Shown here in pieces: positions 1 to 8,746 of a stretch of 64,000 nucleotides of DNA. Location: contig NZ_CP098806.1 of assembly GCF_023822005.2 (NCBI RefSeq), positions 4,958,501 to 5,022,500 of the forward strand, read 5' to 3'. The notes under the pieces are model-generated. The model searched no databases. It saw only the letters and a list, made by a program, of their open reading frames with translations, and was not told where the DNA came from. Numbering within the stretch: position 1 is the stretch's first letter; the number at the start of each line of letters is the position of its first letter. The DNA is from Dyadobacter fanqingshengii (GTDB lineage Bacteria > Bacteroidota > Bacteroidia > Cytophagales > Spirosomataceae). Position numbers and translations under genes: made by a program.

Positions 1-199
1 TCACCAGCTCAACATTGTTTTGCAACACCGCATTGGCGATGGCATCAAAATCATTATAAGATATAGAGAGGTTGGTAGCAACACCCGCAGTTCCCGCGTT
101 GCCGGGTGCTACGTATAAACTATCACAAAGAGGGCTTTGGGCTATTTTCCAGGCGAATGCATGTTCTCTTCCGCCTGATCCCAATATAAGTATGTTCAT
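1..199 (-). CDS. purD: Phosphoribosylamine--glycine ligase (GARS), N-terminal part
   Basis: Partial gene running off the left edge; only the first 66 codons are present. The reverse strand starts ATG at 199 and reads MNILILGSGGREHAFAW, followed about ten residues later by VAPGNAGT. These two motifs are the classic opening of the PurD Rossmann-like N domain. The enzyme joins 5-phosphoribosylamine and glycine with ATP in cytoplasmic purine synthesis. The ATP-grasp domain lies outside the window. It sits 50 bp downstream of recQ on the same strand and may be read through from it. Confidence 0.9.
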   Translation of the reverse strand, partial: MNILILGSGGREHAFAWKIAQSPLCDSLYVAPGNAGTAGVATNLSISYNDFDAIANAVLQNNVELV

Positions 200-249
200 A
201 AATGGTTTATTATTTCACTAAAACGTTGACAACAAGTTTTCCCGGCCGG

Positions 250-2460
250 TTAATTCGCCAATTCCGATAAAAACTTGATCCGCACAAGCCGCAATTCTTC
301 TTCGCTAATTTCGTCATTGGCAAATTCTCCCAAAGCCGCGGCTATATTATCTGTTTCAGCGGTCATGAAATAGTCATAAATATCTTGCTGCCTTTCCTGG
401 TCAATTACCTGATTGATATAGTAATCGAGATTAAGCTTGGTGCCGGAATAGCAGATATGTTCAACTTCCTCAATAACATCGGCAAGGGCCAGATCTTTCA
501 CTTCAGCGATCTCATCCAGGCTTACCTTGCGGTCAACTTGCTGGATGATAAATATTTTTATTTTAGATTTATTGACAGTCGATTTAATGACGACATCTTT
601 GGCTGTCTCAATCTCGTTTTCTTCAACATAACGAGTGATCACTTCAATGAACTGCCGACCGAATTTCTGCACCTTACCCATCCCGACGCCATTGATCTGC
701 GCCATTTCCTGTTGCGTAGTTGGATAAGTGGTTGCCATTTCTTCCAAAGACGGATCCTGGAAAATAACATAAGGTGGCAGGTTTTTCTCTTTTGCGACCT
801 TTTTACGAAGCGCTTTAAGTATTCCCAAAAGTGCTTCGTCATAAGCATGCGCGCTTCCGCCGGCGGCTGCATCCTTGTCATCGTCTTCTGGTTTTACTTC
901 TTCTTCATCAAAATTATGGTCTTTGTGAAGCGTAACCGGATAGGGATCATTCAGATAATTTGAGCCTTTTTCACCCAATTTAATAACGCCGTAATTTTCA
1001 ATGTCCTTTTCCAGGTAATTAAAGATCACGAGCTGGCGAATGGTCGAGATCCAATATTCACGGGAATCATTAATATCCAACCCTTTGCCATACACATCAA
1101 GCTGGTCGTGTTCGTAGCTTTTAACGTACTGGTTTTCAGTGGCCGTCAGGACGTCCGCAATGTGTTCACAGTCGAATCGCTGCTCAGTAAGCTCAACAGC
1201 TCTCAGAACAAGAATTACGCCGTCCTGAACCTTTGTTTTTTCTGTTGACTTGATGCAGTTGTCACAAAACCCACAGTCTTTATCCAGATATTCCCCAAAG
1301 TAGCTTAGTAATTGTCGGCGGCGGCAAACGCCTAAGGTTGAATAAGCCACCATTTCGTTCAGCAAATGACGCGCATTGTCCCGTTCGGTAACCGTTTTGT
1401 CTTTATTGAATTTTTCCAGCTTCTGAATGTCCTCATAGCTGTAAAACATCAGGCAATTTCCTTCCAAGCCATCTCTTCCAGCGCGTCCTGTCTCCTGATA
1501 ATAACCTTCCAGCGACTTAGGAACATCATAATGTATCACAAAACGAACATCCGGCTTGTCAATTCCCATGCCGAAAGCAATGGTTGCAACGATCACATCC
1601 GCTTCTTCATTCAGGAACGCATCCTGATTAGCCATGCGCGTGTTGCTGTCCAGTCCGGCATGATACGGTAATGCACGAACGTCGTTAACTCTAAGCAGCT
1701 CAGCGACTTCTTCCACCGTCTTTCTGCTGAGGCAATACACGATCCCCGACTTGCCTTTGTTGTTGCGAACGTAGCGTATCAGCTGTTTTTTAACGTCCTT
1801 TTTAGGACGTATTTCGTAGTAAAGGTTTTTCCGGTTAAATGAAGACTTAAAAGTCTCGGCTTCCTCCATTTGCAGGTTTTTACGGATATCCTGCTGCACT
1901 TTCGGTGTTGCTGTTGCCGTAAGCGCAATGATTGGAAGGTTACCGATATTTTCAATTATTCCGTAAATACGGCGGTATTCCGGTCTGAAATCGTGCCCCC
2001 ATTCGGATATACAATGAGCCTCATCAATAGCAACGAACGATATTTTTACTCTTTTAAGGAAATCGAGATTATCTTCTTTCGTAAGTGACTCAGGAGCAAT
2101 GTACAGCAATTTCAGGCTGCCATCCAGCGCATCGCTTTTAACCCGCGTCATTTCAGATTTGGTAAGCGTTGAATTGAGGAACTGTGCATTAATGCCAAAA
2201 GCAGTTAACTGGTCAACCTGGTTTTTCATCAATGCAATAAGCGGCGATATGACAATTGTAAGACCATCGCTGACAAGAGCAGGCAATTGATAGCAGAGTG
2301 ACTTTCCTGCACCGGTGGGCATGATCACAAAAGTATTCTTACCAAGCAGGATGTTTTGAATGATTACTTCTTGCTCACCCCGGAATTGACTGTACCCAAA
2401 AATTTCTTTAAGCCTTTCTTTCAACGTGTCTAAAACGACTGCATCAACATTCTTTACCAT
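250..2460 (-). CDS. recQ: ATP-dependent DNA helicase RecQ
   Basis: Full-length RecQ helicase of 736 aa, starting at ATG. Visible motifs: Walker A MPTGAGKS (47-54), DEAH box (146-149) followed by CISEWGHDFRPEYR, motif III TATAT near 181-185, and motif VI QETGRAGRDG near 322-331. The zinc-binding cysteines C379, C396, C399 and C402 follow. An RQC winged-helix region comes next, then an HRDC domain around 570-650 with the GVGMGKVQKFG turn. The family unwinds DNA 3'-5' in recombination and replication-fork repair. The C-terminal about 80 aa extend beyond HRDC, as in other Bacteroidota RecQ proteins. The gene is divergent from kdsD, with 92 bp between the starts. Confidence 0.96.
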   Translation of the reverse strand: MVKNVDAVVLDTLKERLKEIFGYSQFRGEQEVIIQNILLGKNTFVIMPTGAGKSLCYQLPALVSDGLTIVISPLIALMKNQVDQLTAFGINAQFLNSTLTKSEMTRVKSDALDGSLKLLYIAPESLTKEDNLDFLKRVKISFVAIDEAHCISEWGHDFRPEYRRIYGIIENIGNLPIIALTATATPKVQQDIRKNLQMEEAETFKSSFNRKNLYYEIRPKKDVKKQLIRYVRNNKGKSGIVYCLSRKTVEEVAELLRVNDVRALPYHAGLDSNTRMANQDAFLNEEADVIVATIAFGMGIDKPDVRFVIHYDVPKSLEGYYQETGRAGRDGLEGNCLMFYSYEDIQKLEKFNKDKTVTERDNARHLLNEMVAYSTLGVCRRRQLLSYFGEYLDKDCGFCDNCIKSTEKTKVQDGVILVLRAVELTEQRFDCEHIADVLTATENQYVKSYEHDQLDVYGKGLDINDSREYWISTIRQLVIFNYLEKDIENYGVIKLGEKGSNYLNDPYPVTLHKDHNFDEEEVKPEDDDKDAAAGGSAHAYDEALLGILKALRKKVAKEKNLPPYVIFQDPSLEEMATTYPTTQQEMAQINGVGMGKVQKFGRQFIEVITRYVEENEIETAKDVVIKSTVNKSKIKIFIIQQVDRKVSLDEIAEVKDLALADVIEEVEHICYSGTKLNLDYYINQVIDQERQQDIYDYFMTAETDNIAAALGEFANDEISEEELRLVRIKFLSELAN

Positions 2461-2494
2461 ACTCTGTTAACAAAATGGTTATCCCAAACTTCTA

Positions 2495-2502
2495 TATCTT
2501 TG
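2495..2502 (+). promoter_or_regulatory. Candidate -7 promoter element for kdsD
   Basis: TATCTTTG matches the Bacteroidota -7 consensus TAnnTTTG, 50 bp before the TTG start of kdsD. No clear TTG lies about 20 nt upstream, so only half of the consensus is present. Confidence 0.4.
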
Positions 2503-2552
2503 CTTTTGAAATTAAAAATCCCATTGGTTCCCAATAAAACTGTGTTTCAGAT

Positions 2553-3527
2553 TTGAAATTAATAAAAAATATTCAGTCAATAGCAAAAGAAGTGTTGCGG
2601 CAAGAGGCAGAAGCATTGCATAATCTGATCGGATTGATTGATGAAGAATTTGAAAACTGCGTATATGCCATTATCAACTGCGGAGGCCGTGTTGTTGTGT
2701 CCGGTGTGGGCAAAAGTGCGATTGTAGGACAAAAAATAGTTGCTACCCTCAACTCAACCGGTACACCTGCGCTTTTTATGCATGCGGCGGATGCGATCCA
2801 TGGAGATCTGGGAATGATCCAGGACAATGATGTGGTGATCGTGATCTCCCGAAGTGGCGATACGGCCGAGATTAAGGTGCTTGTTCCGCTCCTAAAACGG
2901 ACGGGCGTAACAATGATCGCCATGGTGAGCAACAAAGACTCTTACCTTGCCAAAAATGCTGATCACATTCTGCACGCATATGCACCCGAAGAGGCCGACC
3001 CCCTGAATCTTGCGCCCACGACCAGCACATCGGTAACAATGGCGCTGGGCGACGCATTGGCGATTTGTTTGCTGGAAGCAAGAGGGTTTACCCATGATGA
3101 TTTTGCCAAATTCCATCCGGGAGGCGCTTTGGGTAAAAGGCTTTATCTGAAAATCTGCGACATATTCCCGCATAATGCATTGCCGGTTGTTTTAGAAGAT
3201 GCTGGCTTGCAGGAAATTATATTGGAAATGACTTCCAAAAGGCTTGGCGCAACCGCTGTCAATAGCGCCGCCGGTAAAATGGCCGGCATTATCACGGACG
3301 GAGATTTGCGGAGAATGTTAAAGCAGCACGACGGTGGGAACATTCTTCATTTAAAAGCGCGTGACATCATGACCAAATCACCCATTTCCGTCTCCCCTGA
3401 CGAGTATGCTGTCAAGGCGCTCGAACTCATGCAAACCCGCAGCATTACGCAGGTCGTGGTTGTGGAAGATGATGCGATTTTAGGGTTTGTGCATTTGCAC
3501 GATTTGTTGAGGGAGGGGTTGGTGTAG
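2553..3527 (+). CDS. kdsD: Arabinose-5-phosphate isomerase, KpsF/GutQ family
   Basis: A 324-aa protein with an N-terminal SIS sugar-isomerase domain (about 40-175, with GVGKSA at 51-56 and SRSGDTAE at 99-106) followed by two CBS domains (about 205-324). This is the standard KpsF/GutQ/KdsD arrangement. It converts ribulose-5-phosphate to arabinose-5-phosphate, the first step of Kdo synthesis for LPS. The chosen start is TTG at 2553, since no ATG lies near and the N-terminal helix is typical of the family. kdsC, a later enzyme of the same pathway, lies in this window at about 54 kb on the other strand. The CBS pair suggests control by a nucleotide ligand, which is inference. Confidence 0.93.
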   Translation: MKLIKNIQSIAKEVLRQEAEALHNLIGLIDEEFENCVYAIINCGGRVVVSGVGKSAIVGQKIVATLNSTGTPALFMHAADAIHGDLGMIQDNDVVIVISRSGDTAEIKVLVPLLKRTGVTMIAMVSNKDSYLAKNADHILHAYAPEEADPLNLAPTTSTSVTMALGDALAICLLEARGFTHDDFAKFHPGGALGKRLYLKICDIFPHNALPVVLEDAGLQEIILEMTSKRLGATAVNSAAGKMAGIITDGDLRRMLKQHDGGNILHLKARDIMTKSPISVSPDEYAVKALELMQTRSITQVVVVEDDAILGFVHLHDLLREGLV

Positions 3528-3563
3528 TGAGCTGCTAGCTTGTCAGCCAGGTTAACCAGCCTT

Positions 3564-3633
3564 TGTCAGCCTGAGCGTAGTCGGAGGCGCGCCACTCCTG
3601 GGTAACGCGCCTTCGACTACGCTCAGGCTGACA
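3564..3633. repeat. Long intergenic palindrome, REP-like
   Basis: Two 28-nt arms, 3564-3591 and 3606-3633, pair with a single mismatch around a 14-nt loop. The arm begins TGTCAGCCTGAGCGTAGTCG. It lies between the convergent kdsD and DUF4293 genes. A partial copy of the arm start (TGTCAGCC) occurs at 3541, and a degenerate relative lies at 7432-7470. There is no U-tract, so this looks like a dispersed palindromic repeat rather than a simple terminator, although it could block transcription from either side. Confidence 0.8.
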
Positions 3634-3642
3634 GGCCGATAA

Positions 3643-4119
3643 TTACCGGAATCTTTTCGACTGCTGCACTTCCCGCTCATCCTTCCTGATAAAACGATTG
3701 GCAAAGACATTGGCCAACATGGCGCCTACAAGACCATAAAATCCGATTTCGTAGCTTCCAGGTAGGTTAGGATCAAAAAGCTTGGCGGTTTTGTAGAATG
3801 TGAAATAGATCACAAGTCCCATGATGATAGTCATCAAAATGGAATTAACTGCGCAGAGGGCTGATTGCAAAACCCTGTTTTTGAATTGAAGTATTGCATA
3901 AGCAGCGATTGCCGCAACCAGAATTGCCAAAATAATGAGGTAGTAAACCGGCTGAACATTGGACTGCACAGCATTCACCTGATGTGTTAGTTTAATGGCT
4001 GTTAGATCCGCACGCTGCTCATCTGCAAGGGCCACTTTTGTCCATAATGGGAAGGCAAGAAAAATACCCATTCCAATGACTGTCAGGGCAAGAAAAACGG
4101 TTTGTATCCTTTGTAACAT
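3643..4119 (-). CDS. DUF4293 family membrane protein
   Basis: A 158-aa protein starting MLQRIQTVFLAL with four predicted membrane segments, roughly 7-27, 60-80, 88-110 and 124-140. The segment between the first two is hydrophilic and presumably periplasmic. The opening and topology match the Bacteroidota-specific DUF4293 family, whose function is unknown to me. It is downstream of rimO on the same strand with a 71-bp gap, so cotranscription is possible. The C-terminus is basic and cytoplasmic (RKDEREVQQSKRFR). Confidence 0.8.
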   Translation of the reverse strand: MLQRIQTVFLALTVIGMGIFLAFPLWTKVALADEQRADLTAIKLTHQVNAVQSNVQPVYYLIILAILVAAIAAYAILQFKNRVLQSALCAVNSILMTIIMGLVIYFTFYKTAKLFDPNLPGSYEIGFYGLVGAMLANVFANRFIRKDEREVQQSKRFR

Positions 4120-4190
4120 ATTTCTAAATATTGTGAATAGGCTGTTAAAGCCGCGAATTTAATAAACACTAAGTCAGCCCGAAAGCATTA

Positions 4191-5501
4191 TCAGGAAATT
4201 ACCGAACCGAAAAGGTCGAATTCCTCAGCAGATGTAATGTTGACCATGGCAAAATCACCTAAGCGAACATATTGACTGGCAGGCACAAGCACTTCATTAT
4301 CAACCTCTGGCGAGTCGAATTCAGTCCGTCCGATGAAATGCCCGCCTTCTTTCCTGTCGAAAAGAACTTTATATGTATTGCCGATTTTTTGCTGATTCAA
4401 TTCGTATGAAATGCCCTGTTGCAATTCCATAATGGCATCTGCACGCTCCTGTTTGACCTCCGCAGGAATGTCGTCCGGCATTGTGTAGGAATGCGTGTTA
4501 TCTTCGTGAGAATATTGAAATGCCCCCAAACGGTCGAAACGCATTTTTTCTACAAAATCGTAAGTCTCGTCAAACAACGCTTCGGTTTCTCCCGGGTGAC
4601 CGACGATCAATGTTGTCCTTAATGTAATATCAGGCACTTTTGCGCGGATCGTTTCGATCAATGCTTCTGTTTTCTCACGGGTGATCCCGCGGCGCATGGA
4701 TTTCAAAATCTCGGTCGAGCCGGTTTGCAATGGCATGTCCAGATATTTGCAAATATTGCTGCGCTCATTCATGATATCCAGAATGTCCATCGGAAATCCG
4801 GCCGGATAAGCGTATTGCAGCCTGATCCACTCAATGCCTTCCACATCGGAAAGTTGCGCCAGCAGGTCAGATAAATTCCTTTTTTTATAAATATCAAGAC
4901 CATAGTAAGTCAGGTCCTGTGCAATCAAGATCAGTTCTTTTGTGCCGCGTTTAGCCAAAGATCTGGCTTCTTTCACCAATTCCTCAATGGAACGGGAAAC
5001 GTGGCCGCCGCGCATAATGGGGATTGCGCAAAAGCTGCAGGGACGATCACAACCTTCTGCGATTTTCAGATACGCGTAATGTGTTGGTGTCGTTAGCAGG
5101 CGTTCGCCAACGAGTTCGTGCTTGTAGTCTGCTTTTAATGTTTTGAGTAGGCGTGGCAGCTCATTAGTTCCAAACCATGCGTCTACAGTCGGGATTTCAA
5201 TGGAGAGTTCGTCTTTGTATCTGTGTGATAAACAGCCCGTAACGTAAACTTTGTCAACCATTCCCGCCGCTTTTGCATCCGCATAGCGCAGGATTGTGTT
5301 GATGGATTCCTCCTTTGCATTATCAATAAATCCGCATGTATTGATGACAACAATTTGTGAATCGTCCTTTTTTGACTCATGGTCAACGGTGAATCCGTTT
5401 CCTTTGAGTTGTGTATAAAGCACTTCTGAATCTACCAGGTTTTTGGAACATCCCAGCGTAACAATATTGACTTTATTCTTAACTATTCCTTTGGTTTTCA
5501 T
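4191..5501 (-). CDS. rimO: Ribosomal protein S12 methylthiotransferase RimO
   Basis: A 436-aa radical-SAM enzyme that adds a methylthio group to the conserved aspartate of ribosomal protein S12. The N-terminal UPF0004 domain carries the auxiliary cluster cysteines C18, C56 (NTCGFI) and C90 (VTGCLSHRY). The radical-SAM cluster motif is CDRPCSFC (C151, C155, C158). A TRAM domain occupies the last 70 aa. The LGCSKNLVDSE opening separates RimO from MiaB, which has a different signature. It lies downstream of ftsY and a membrane-protein gene on the same strand, in a region otherwise rich in ribosome-related genes. Confidence 0.95.
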   Translation of the reverse strand: MKTKGIVKNKVNIVTLGCSKNLVDSEVLYTQLKGNGFTVDHESKKDDSQIVVINTCGFIDNAKEESINTILRYADAKAAGMVDKVYVTGCLSHRYKDELSIEIPTVDAWFGTNELPRLLKTLKADYKHELVGERLLTTPTHYAYLKIAEGCDRPCSFCAIPIMRGGHVSRSIEELVKEARSLAKRGTKELILIAQDLTYYGLDIYKKRNLSDLLAQLSDVEGIEWIRLQYAYPAGFPMDILDIMNERSNICKYLDMPLQTGSTEILKSMRRGITREKTEALIETIRAKVPDITLRTTLIVGHPGETEALFDETYDFVEKMRFDRLGAFQYSHEDNTHSYTMPDDIPAEVKQERADAIMELQQGISYELNQQKIGNTYKVLFDRKEGGHFIGRTEFDSPEVDNEVLVPASQYVRLGDFAMVNITSAEEFDLFGSVIS

Positions 5502-5630
5502 TGGTTTTAGCTATCAGCGCGAAACTTCCAGCTTTAAGTGAATTTTGAAATGCTGTTCCTGTCCATATGAAAGTGACTGATAATGAACGGCGAAATGGGG
5601 TGCAAAGTTCGGAAAAATTGTCAGGAATGC

Positions 5631-6239
5631 CTACTTTATGTATGGAAATCCCTTCTTGCAGTATTCGGTTGGAATCTTCCTGAAATACTCCTGAATAACT
5701 TCCATCCCCGGCATTCTGTCAGATAGCGTAAATTGGCGGCCGTCCTTCAGATAATAAGTTATGTAACTGAATCTCAATTTAGCTTCGTTGTAGGTTATGA
5801 CAACTTTCTCAAGATCGCCGTCGCGAAGCAGCAATGTGCCATGCGGAAAGGTCAATTCCAGCTCATGTGCAACAGGATTTGTGGTCAATATCACATTACG
5901 AATATTTTCCCAGTGATTGAAATCCAGCACAAAATAAAAAACGGAGCCAGCCATTGGAATCAAGCCAAATATAAAAATCAGGATGCGGGTGAGGGCCAGG
6001 TTAATGTCTGACGTCAAGATAGAAAATGCCGCTTTTGCCGTAAGAAATCCAATAACCAACATGTAATAGAAGACCAGGTTCTCAAATTTAAGAAAATACT
6101 GCCATTCTCCTATCTGGTAAACCCTTACCACTTTTAACGGTGAGTTTTCACCAATGGTGTTTCTGGTGTAATTCAACAGCTTCCAAATGCACCAAGCGAA
6201 AATCCCGAAGACAAAAAAGAAGATCAAGAATGTATTCAT
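5631..6239 (-). CDS. Uncharacterised membrane protein with possible PH-like tail
   Basis: A 202-aa protein that I do not recognise. It has three hydrophobic segments, about 3-20, 56-75 and 85-108. These are followed by a soluble C-terminal half rich in alternating beta-like segments (LELTFPHGTLLLRDGD, then KVVITYNEAKLRFSYITYYL). That pattern resembles membrane-anchored bacterial PH domains, but this is inference. The CAAAATTA at 6265-6272 reads TAATTTTG on the coding strand, a plausible -7 element 26 bp before the start. It sits between ftsY and rimO on the same strand. Confidence 0.65.
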   Translation of the reverse strand: MNTFLIFFFVFGIFAWCIWKLLNYTRNTIGENSPLKVVRVYQIGEWQYFLKFENLVFYYMLVIGFLTAKAAFSILTSDINLALTRILIFIFGLIPMAGSVFYFVLDFNHWENIRNVILTTNPVAHELELTFPHGTLLLRDGDLEKVVITYNEAKLRFSYITYYLKDGRQFTLSDRMPGMEVIQEYFRKIPTEYCKKGFPYIK

Positions 6240-6338
6240 ATCCGGACACTGTTTGACACAGTTCCAAAATTATCACAAAATTGTCCTGATCAGGGATTAA
6301 GTGACAAGCGGTGACGTAATGGGATGAATGCTAAGAAA

Positions 6339-7301
6339 TCAGCCGATTTTTTTAAAGAGAGAATCAACAAATTCATCTCGGTCAAAAACCTGGAGGTCGT
6401 CCATTTTTTCCCCGACGCCTATGTACTTTACAGGAATTTTGAATTCATCGGAAATGCCGATTACTACGCCTCCTTTGGCTGTTCCATCCAGTTTTGTAAT
6501 GGCTAATGCTGTTATTTCTGTGACTTTCGTAAACTCTCGGGCTTGAATAACAGCATTTTGGCCTGTGCTGCCATCGAGAACGAGTAATACTTCATGCGGG
6601 GAATCGGGAATGATCTTTTGCATGACGCGCTTGATCTTGGAAAGTTCATTCATGAGGTTCACTTTCGTATGTAAACGTCCCGCGGTGTCGATAATGATCA
6701 CATCGGCACCTGTTTCCATTCCTTTTTTCAATGCATCGTAAGCAACTGCCGAAGGGTCTGTGTTCATTCCGTGGTCGATAACCGGCACGTCAACGCGTTT
6801 TCCCCAGAGTTTGAGCTGGTCTACGGCTGCTGCGCGGAATGTATCGGCGGCGCCTAATACGACTTTATGGCCCCGCTGGTGAAACTGATGTGCCAGCTTT
6901 CCGATCGTGGTTGTTTTCCCAACACCATTCACGCCTACAACCATAATTACAAATGGCTTTGGAAGGTGCTCGGTTTCGTAACTGTCTTTGACATCAACGG
7001 ATTTGTTTTCCGTCAGCAATGCAGCGATTTCCTCCCGCAGTATGCTGTCCAGCTCGGCCGTAGTGGCATATTTATCTCTCGCTACACGCTCTTCAATGCG
7101 CTTAATGACTTTTACAGTGGTTTCAACGCCGACGTCTGAGCTTACAAGAATGTCTTCCAGTTCATCCAGAACATCTTCGTCGATTGTGGTTTTGCCAACG
7201 ATGGCGCGGGAAAGTTTGCCAAAGAAACTGTCTTTGGTTTTTTCCAGGCCTTTATCCAATGTTTCTTTTTTCTCTTTTGAAAAAAACCCAAATAAGCTCA
7301 T
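6339..7301 (-). CDS. ftsY: Signal recognition particle receptor FtsY
   Basis: A 320-aa SRP receptor GTPase that docks ribosome-nascent chain complexes at the inner membrane. The N domain is helical (about 20-95). The G domain carries G1 GVNGVGKT (123-130), [12 protein letters not shown]3 [12 protein letters not shown] and G4 [10 protein letters not shown]. The acidic A domain of E. coli FtsY is absent; the protein begins directly with a short amphipathic [13 protein letters not shown], as in most Bacteroidota. It follows the bL33-DUF4295 pair but is separated from it by a strong intrinsic terminator at 7357-7382, so it probably has its own promoter. Confidence 0.96.
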   Translation of the reverse strand: MSLFGFFSKEKKETLDKGLEKTKDSFFGKLSRAIVGKTTIDEDVLDELEDILVSSDVGVETTVKVIKRIEERVARDKYATTAELDSILREEIAALLTENKSVDVKDSYETEHLPKPFVIMVVGVNGVGKTTTIGKLAHQFHQRGHKVVLGAADTFRAAAVDQLKLWGKRVDVPVIDHGMNTDPSAVAYDALKKGMETGADVIIIDTAGRLHTKVNLMNELSKIKRVMQKIIPDSPHEVLLVLDGSTGQNAVIQAREFTKVTEITALAITKLDGTAKGGVVIGISDEFKIPVKYIGVGEKMDDLQVFDRDEFVDSLFKKIG

Positions 7302-7356
7302 ATCGGTGTGGATGTAATAAGATTTGAAATCGCATAAGTGCGCTCAAAAATAAAAC

Positions 7357-7382
7357 AAAAAAAGTCCCAAAAGGGACTTTTT
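7357..7382 (-). terminator. Intrinsic terminator after DUF4295 gene
   Basis: A perfect 10-bp stem, AAAAAGTCCC with its complement at 7373-7382, and an AAAA loop. On the minus strand the stem is followed by a run of T. It separates the small ribosomal operon from ftsY. Confidence 0.85.
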
Positions 7383-7470
7383 AGAAAACTCAATAATCCT
7401 TTGACCTTATTTATGAGACAAGCATCAATAATGTCAGTCTGAGCGGACCGGGCCGCCGGGCGGTCGAAGA

Positions 7471-7623
7471 CTAGTTCTTCAGGGCGCCTTGAACACCGTC
7501 CAAAGGAACGATTTCTTCTTTGAAGGTGTAAGCTCCTGTTTTTGGAGATTTTACAGCCTTAATAACCTTAGCGAATGCTTTTCCGCCTTCTTTTTTCAGG
7601 GTAGCAACTACTTTCTTTGCCAT
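7471..7623 (-). CDS. DUF4295 small ribosomal protein (probably bL38)
   Basis: A 50-aa basic protein, MAKKVVATLKKEGG at the start and ending GVQGALKN. It matches the DUF4295 family found next to bL33 in Bacteroidota genomes. I recall that a Bacteroidota-specific large-subunit protein named bL38 was seen in the Flavobacterium johnsoniae ribosome structure; equating it with DUF4295 is my recollection and should be checked. It lies 27 bp downstream of rpmG on the same strand, with an intrinsic terminator behind it. The pair therefore forms a short ribosomal operon. Confidence 0.85.
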   Translation of the reverse strand: MAKKVVATLKKEGGKAFAKVIKAVKSPKTGAYTFKEEIVPLDGVQGALKN

Positions 7624-7650
7624 GTCTGTATATTTTTAAAGTGTAAAACC

Positions 7651-7833
7651 TTATTTAATTTCTTTGTGGACTGTATAGCGTCTCAGGAATGAATTGAATT
7701 TTTTCAATTCCATACGGCCAGGCGTATTTTTCCGATTTTTTGTAGTCACATAACGTGACATTCCAGGAACACCACTATCTTTTTGTTCTGTGCATTCCAA
7801 TATAACCTGTACTCTATTACCTTTCTTAGCCAT
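7651..7833 (-). CDS. rpmG: 50S ribosomal protein bL33
   Basis: A 60-aa basic protein, [17 protein letters not shown] then [19 protein letters not shown], which is diagnostic of bL33. It keeps one cysteine (ILEC) but lacks the two CxxC knuckles, so it is of the zinc-free type. It heads a two-gene operon with DUF4295. In many Bacteroidota rpmB (bL28) precedes it; here the upstream 270 bp hold only promoters. A complete TTG-N20-TACTTTTG promoter lies just upstream. Confidence 0.95.
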   Translation of the reverse strand: MAKKGNRVQVILECTEQKDSGVPGMSRYVTTKNRKNTPGRMELKKFNSFLRRYTVHKEIK

Positions 7834-7863
7834 TGCTTTACATCGTTTTTACAAATAGGACTG

Positions 7864-7894
7864 CAAAAGTAATAACATTTAGTTTTATACACAA
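7864..7894 (-). promoter_or_regulatory. Bacteroidota-type promoter for rpmG operon
   Basis: On the minus strand a TTG (7892-7894) is followed after exactly 20 nt by TACTTTTG (7864-7871). This matches the primary sigma consensus TTG-N19/20-TAnnTTTG. Transcription would begin about 25 nt before the rpmG ATG. Confidence 0.75.
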
Positions 7895-8106
7895 TGCTGC
7901 GTATTAAATTTAGTATATTTTTTGAAAAAATTTATTTCAGTCCTTTCACATTAAAATCTTGGCGGACAAATAAATAAGTTGAGGTTATAAACTACACGCT
8001 ACCAATTTCTGTCTTAAATTTGAAGGAAATGTAGCACAAACTTACTTTCTTCGTGTGCATTTTATTTGCAATCCTTAATCTGGCGGAAATTCTTAATTTA
8101 AAAACA

Positions 8107-8724
8107 ATGACTCTTACAAAAAGTACCCCATTGGCGCTTGTCGCGCTGGCGGTTTCTCTACTCATCGGCTGTTCCTCTCAGGAAGACAAAGATAAATATG
8201 ATCATTACTATGGATCTGGAAGCAAATCGAGAGAAGAAACGGCGCTTGTAAATCTTCAAAAGGAAAGAGAAAATCAGCCTGCACCTGCGCAGGCGGCAGC
8301 TCCGGGCGCAGCAGCAGCTCCGGCAGCATCGGGCGATACGGCAAAGGCTGGTTCTGGCGACTCTGCATCAGCAATTGGTCAGGGTGGAGCGGCTGCGGCG
8401 GCGACTAACCCAAATGCAGAAGCAGCTCCCACTGCGGCAGCATCCACTGCGGCTGCGGCTCCGGCTAAACGCAAGCCGGTTCCTGCGGAAGTTTCTGCAT
8501 TGCTTAACAAACATGCATGTCTCGCTTGCCACCAGCCGTATGATAAGGTAATTGGGCCTGCATATGCGGAAGTTGCCAAGAAAAAATATACGCCTGAGCA
8601 AATTGTAGAATTGGTTCACGCCCCAAAACCGGAACATTGGCCCGGTTATCCTCCGATGGCTCCTATGGCTCACGTTCCAAAAGGTGACATTGTTGTGATC
8701 GCAAACTGGATCAATTCATTGTAA
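8107..8724 (+). CDS. Lipoprotein cytochrome c with Ala/Pro-rich linker
   Basis: I chose ATG 8107, giving 205 aa, because it places a signal peptide with lipobox LLIGC (C22) right after the start; an upstream in-frame start adds 18 residues before it. Residues 55-125 are a low-complexity Ala/Pro/Gly linker. The C-terminal domain (about 128-205) has the heme motif CLACH (138-142), a GPAY segment, and M184/M187 as candidate axial ligands, typical of small class I cytochromes c. Likely role: periplasmic electron carrier tethered to a membrane. The redox partner is not evident from the neighbours (rpmG on one side, gatB on the other). A TAAATTTG at 8015-8022 is a possible -7 element. Confidence 0.85.
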   Translation: MTLTKSTPLALVALAVSLLIGCSSQEDKDKYDHYYGSGSKSREETALVNLQKERENQPAPAQAAAPGAAAAPAASGDTAKAGSGDSASAIGQGGAAAAATNPNAEAAPTAAASTAAAAPAKRKPVPAEVSALLNKHACLACHQPYDKVIGPAYAEVAKKKYTPEQIVELVHAPKPEHWPGYPPMAPMAHVPKGDIVVIANWINSL

Positions 8725-8746
8725 TATAAGGTTGTCAATTTTAGAA

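Noticed and set aside
385..963. 192-aa plus-strand reading frame inside recQ
   Set aside because: It lies wholly antisense to the well-supported RecQ C-terminal region and its protein has no family character.
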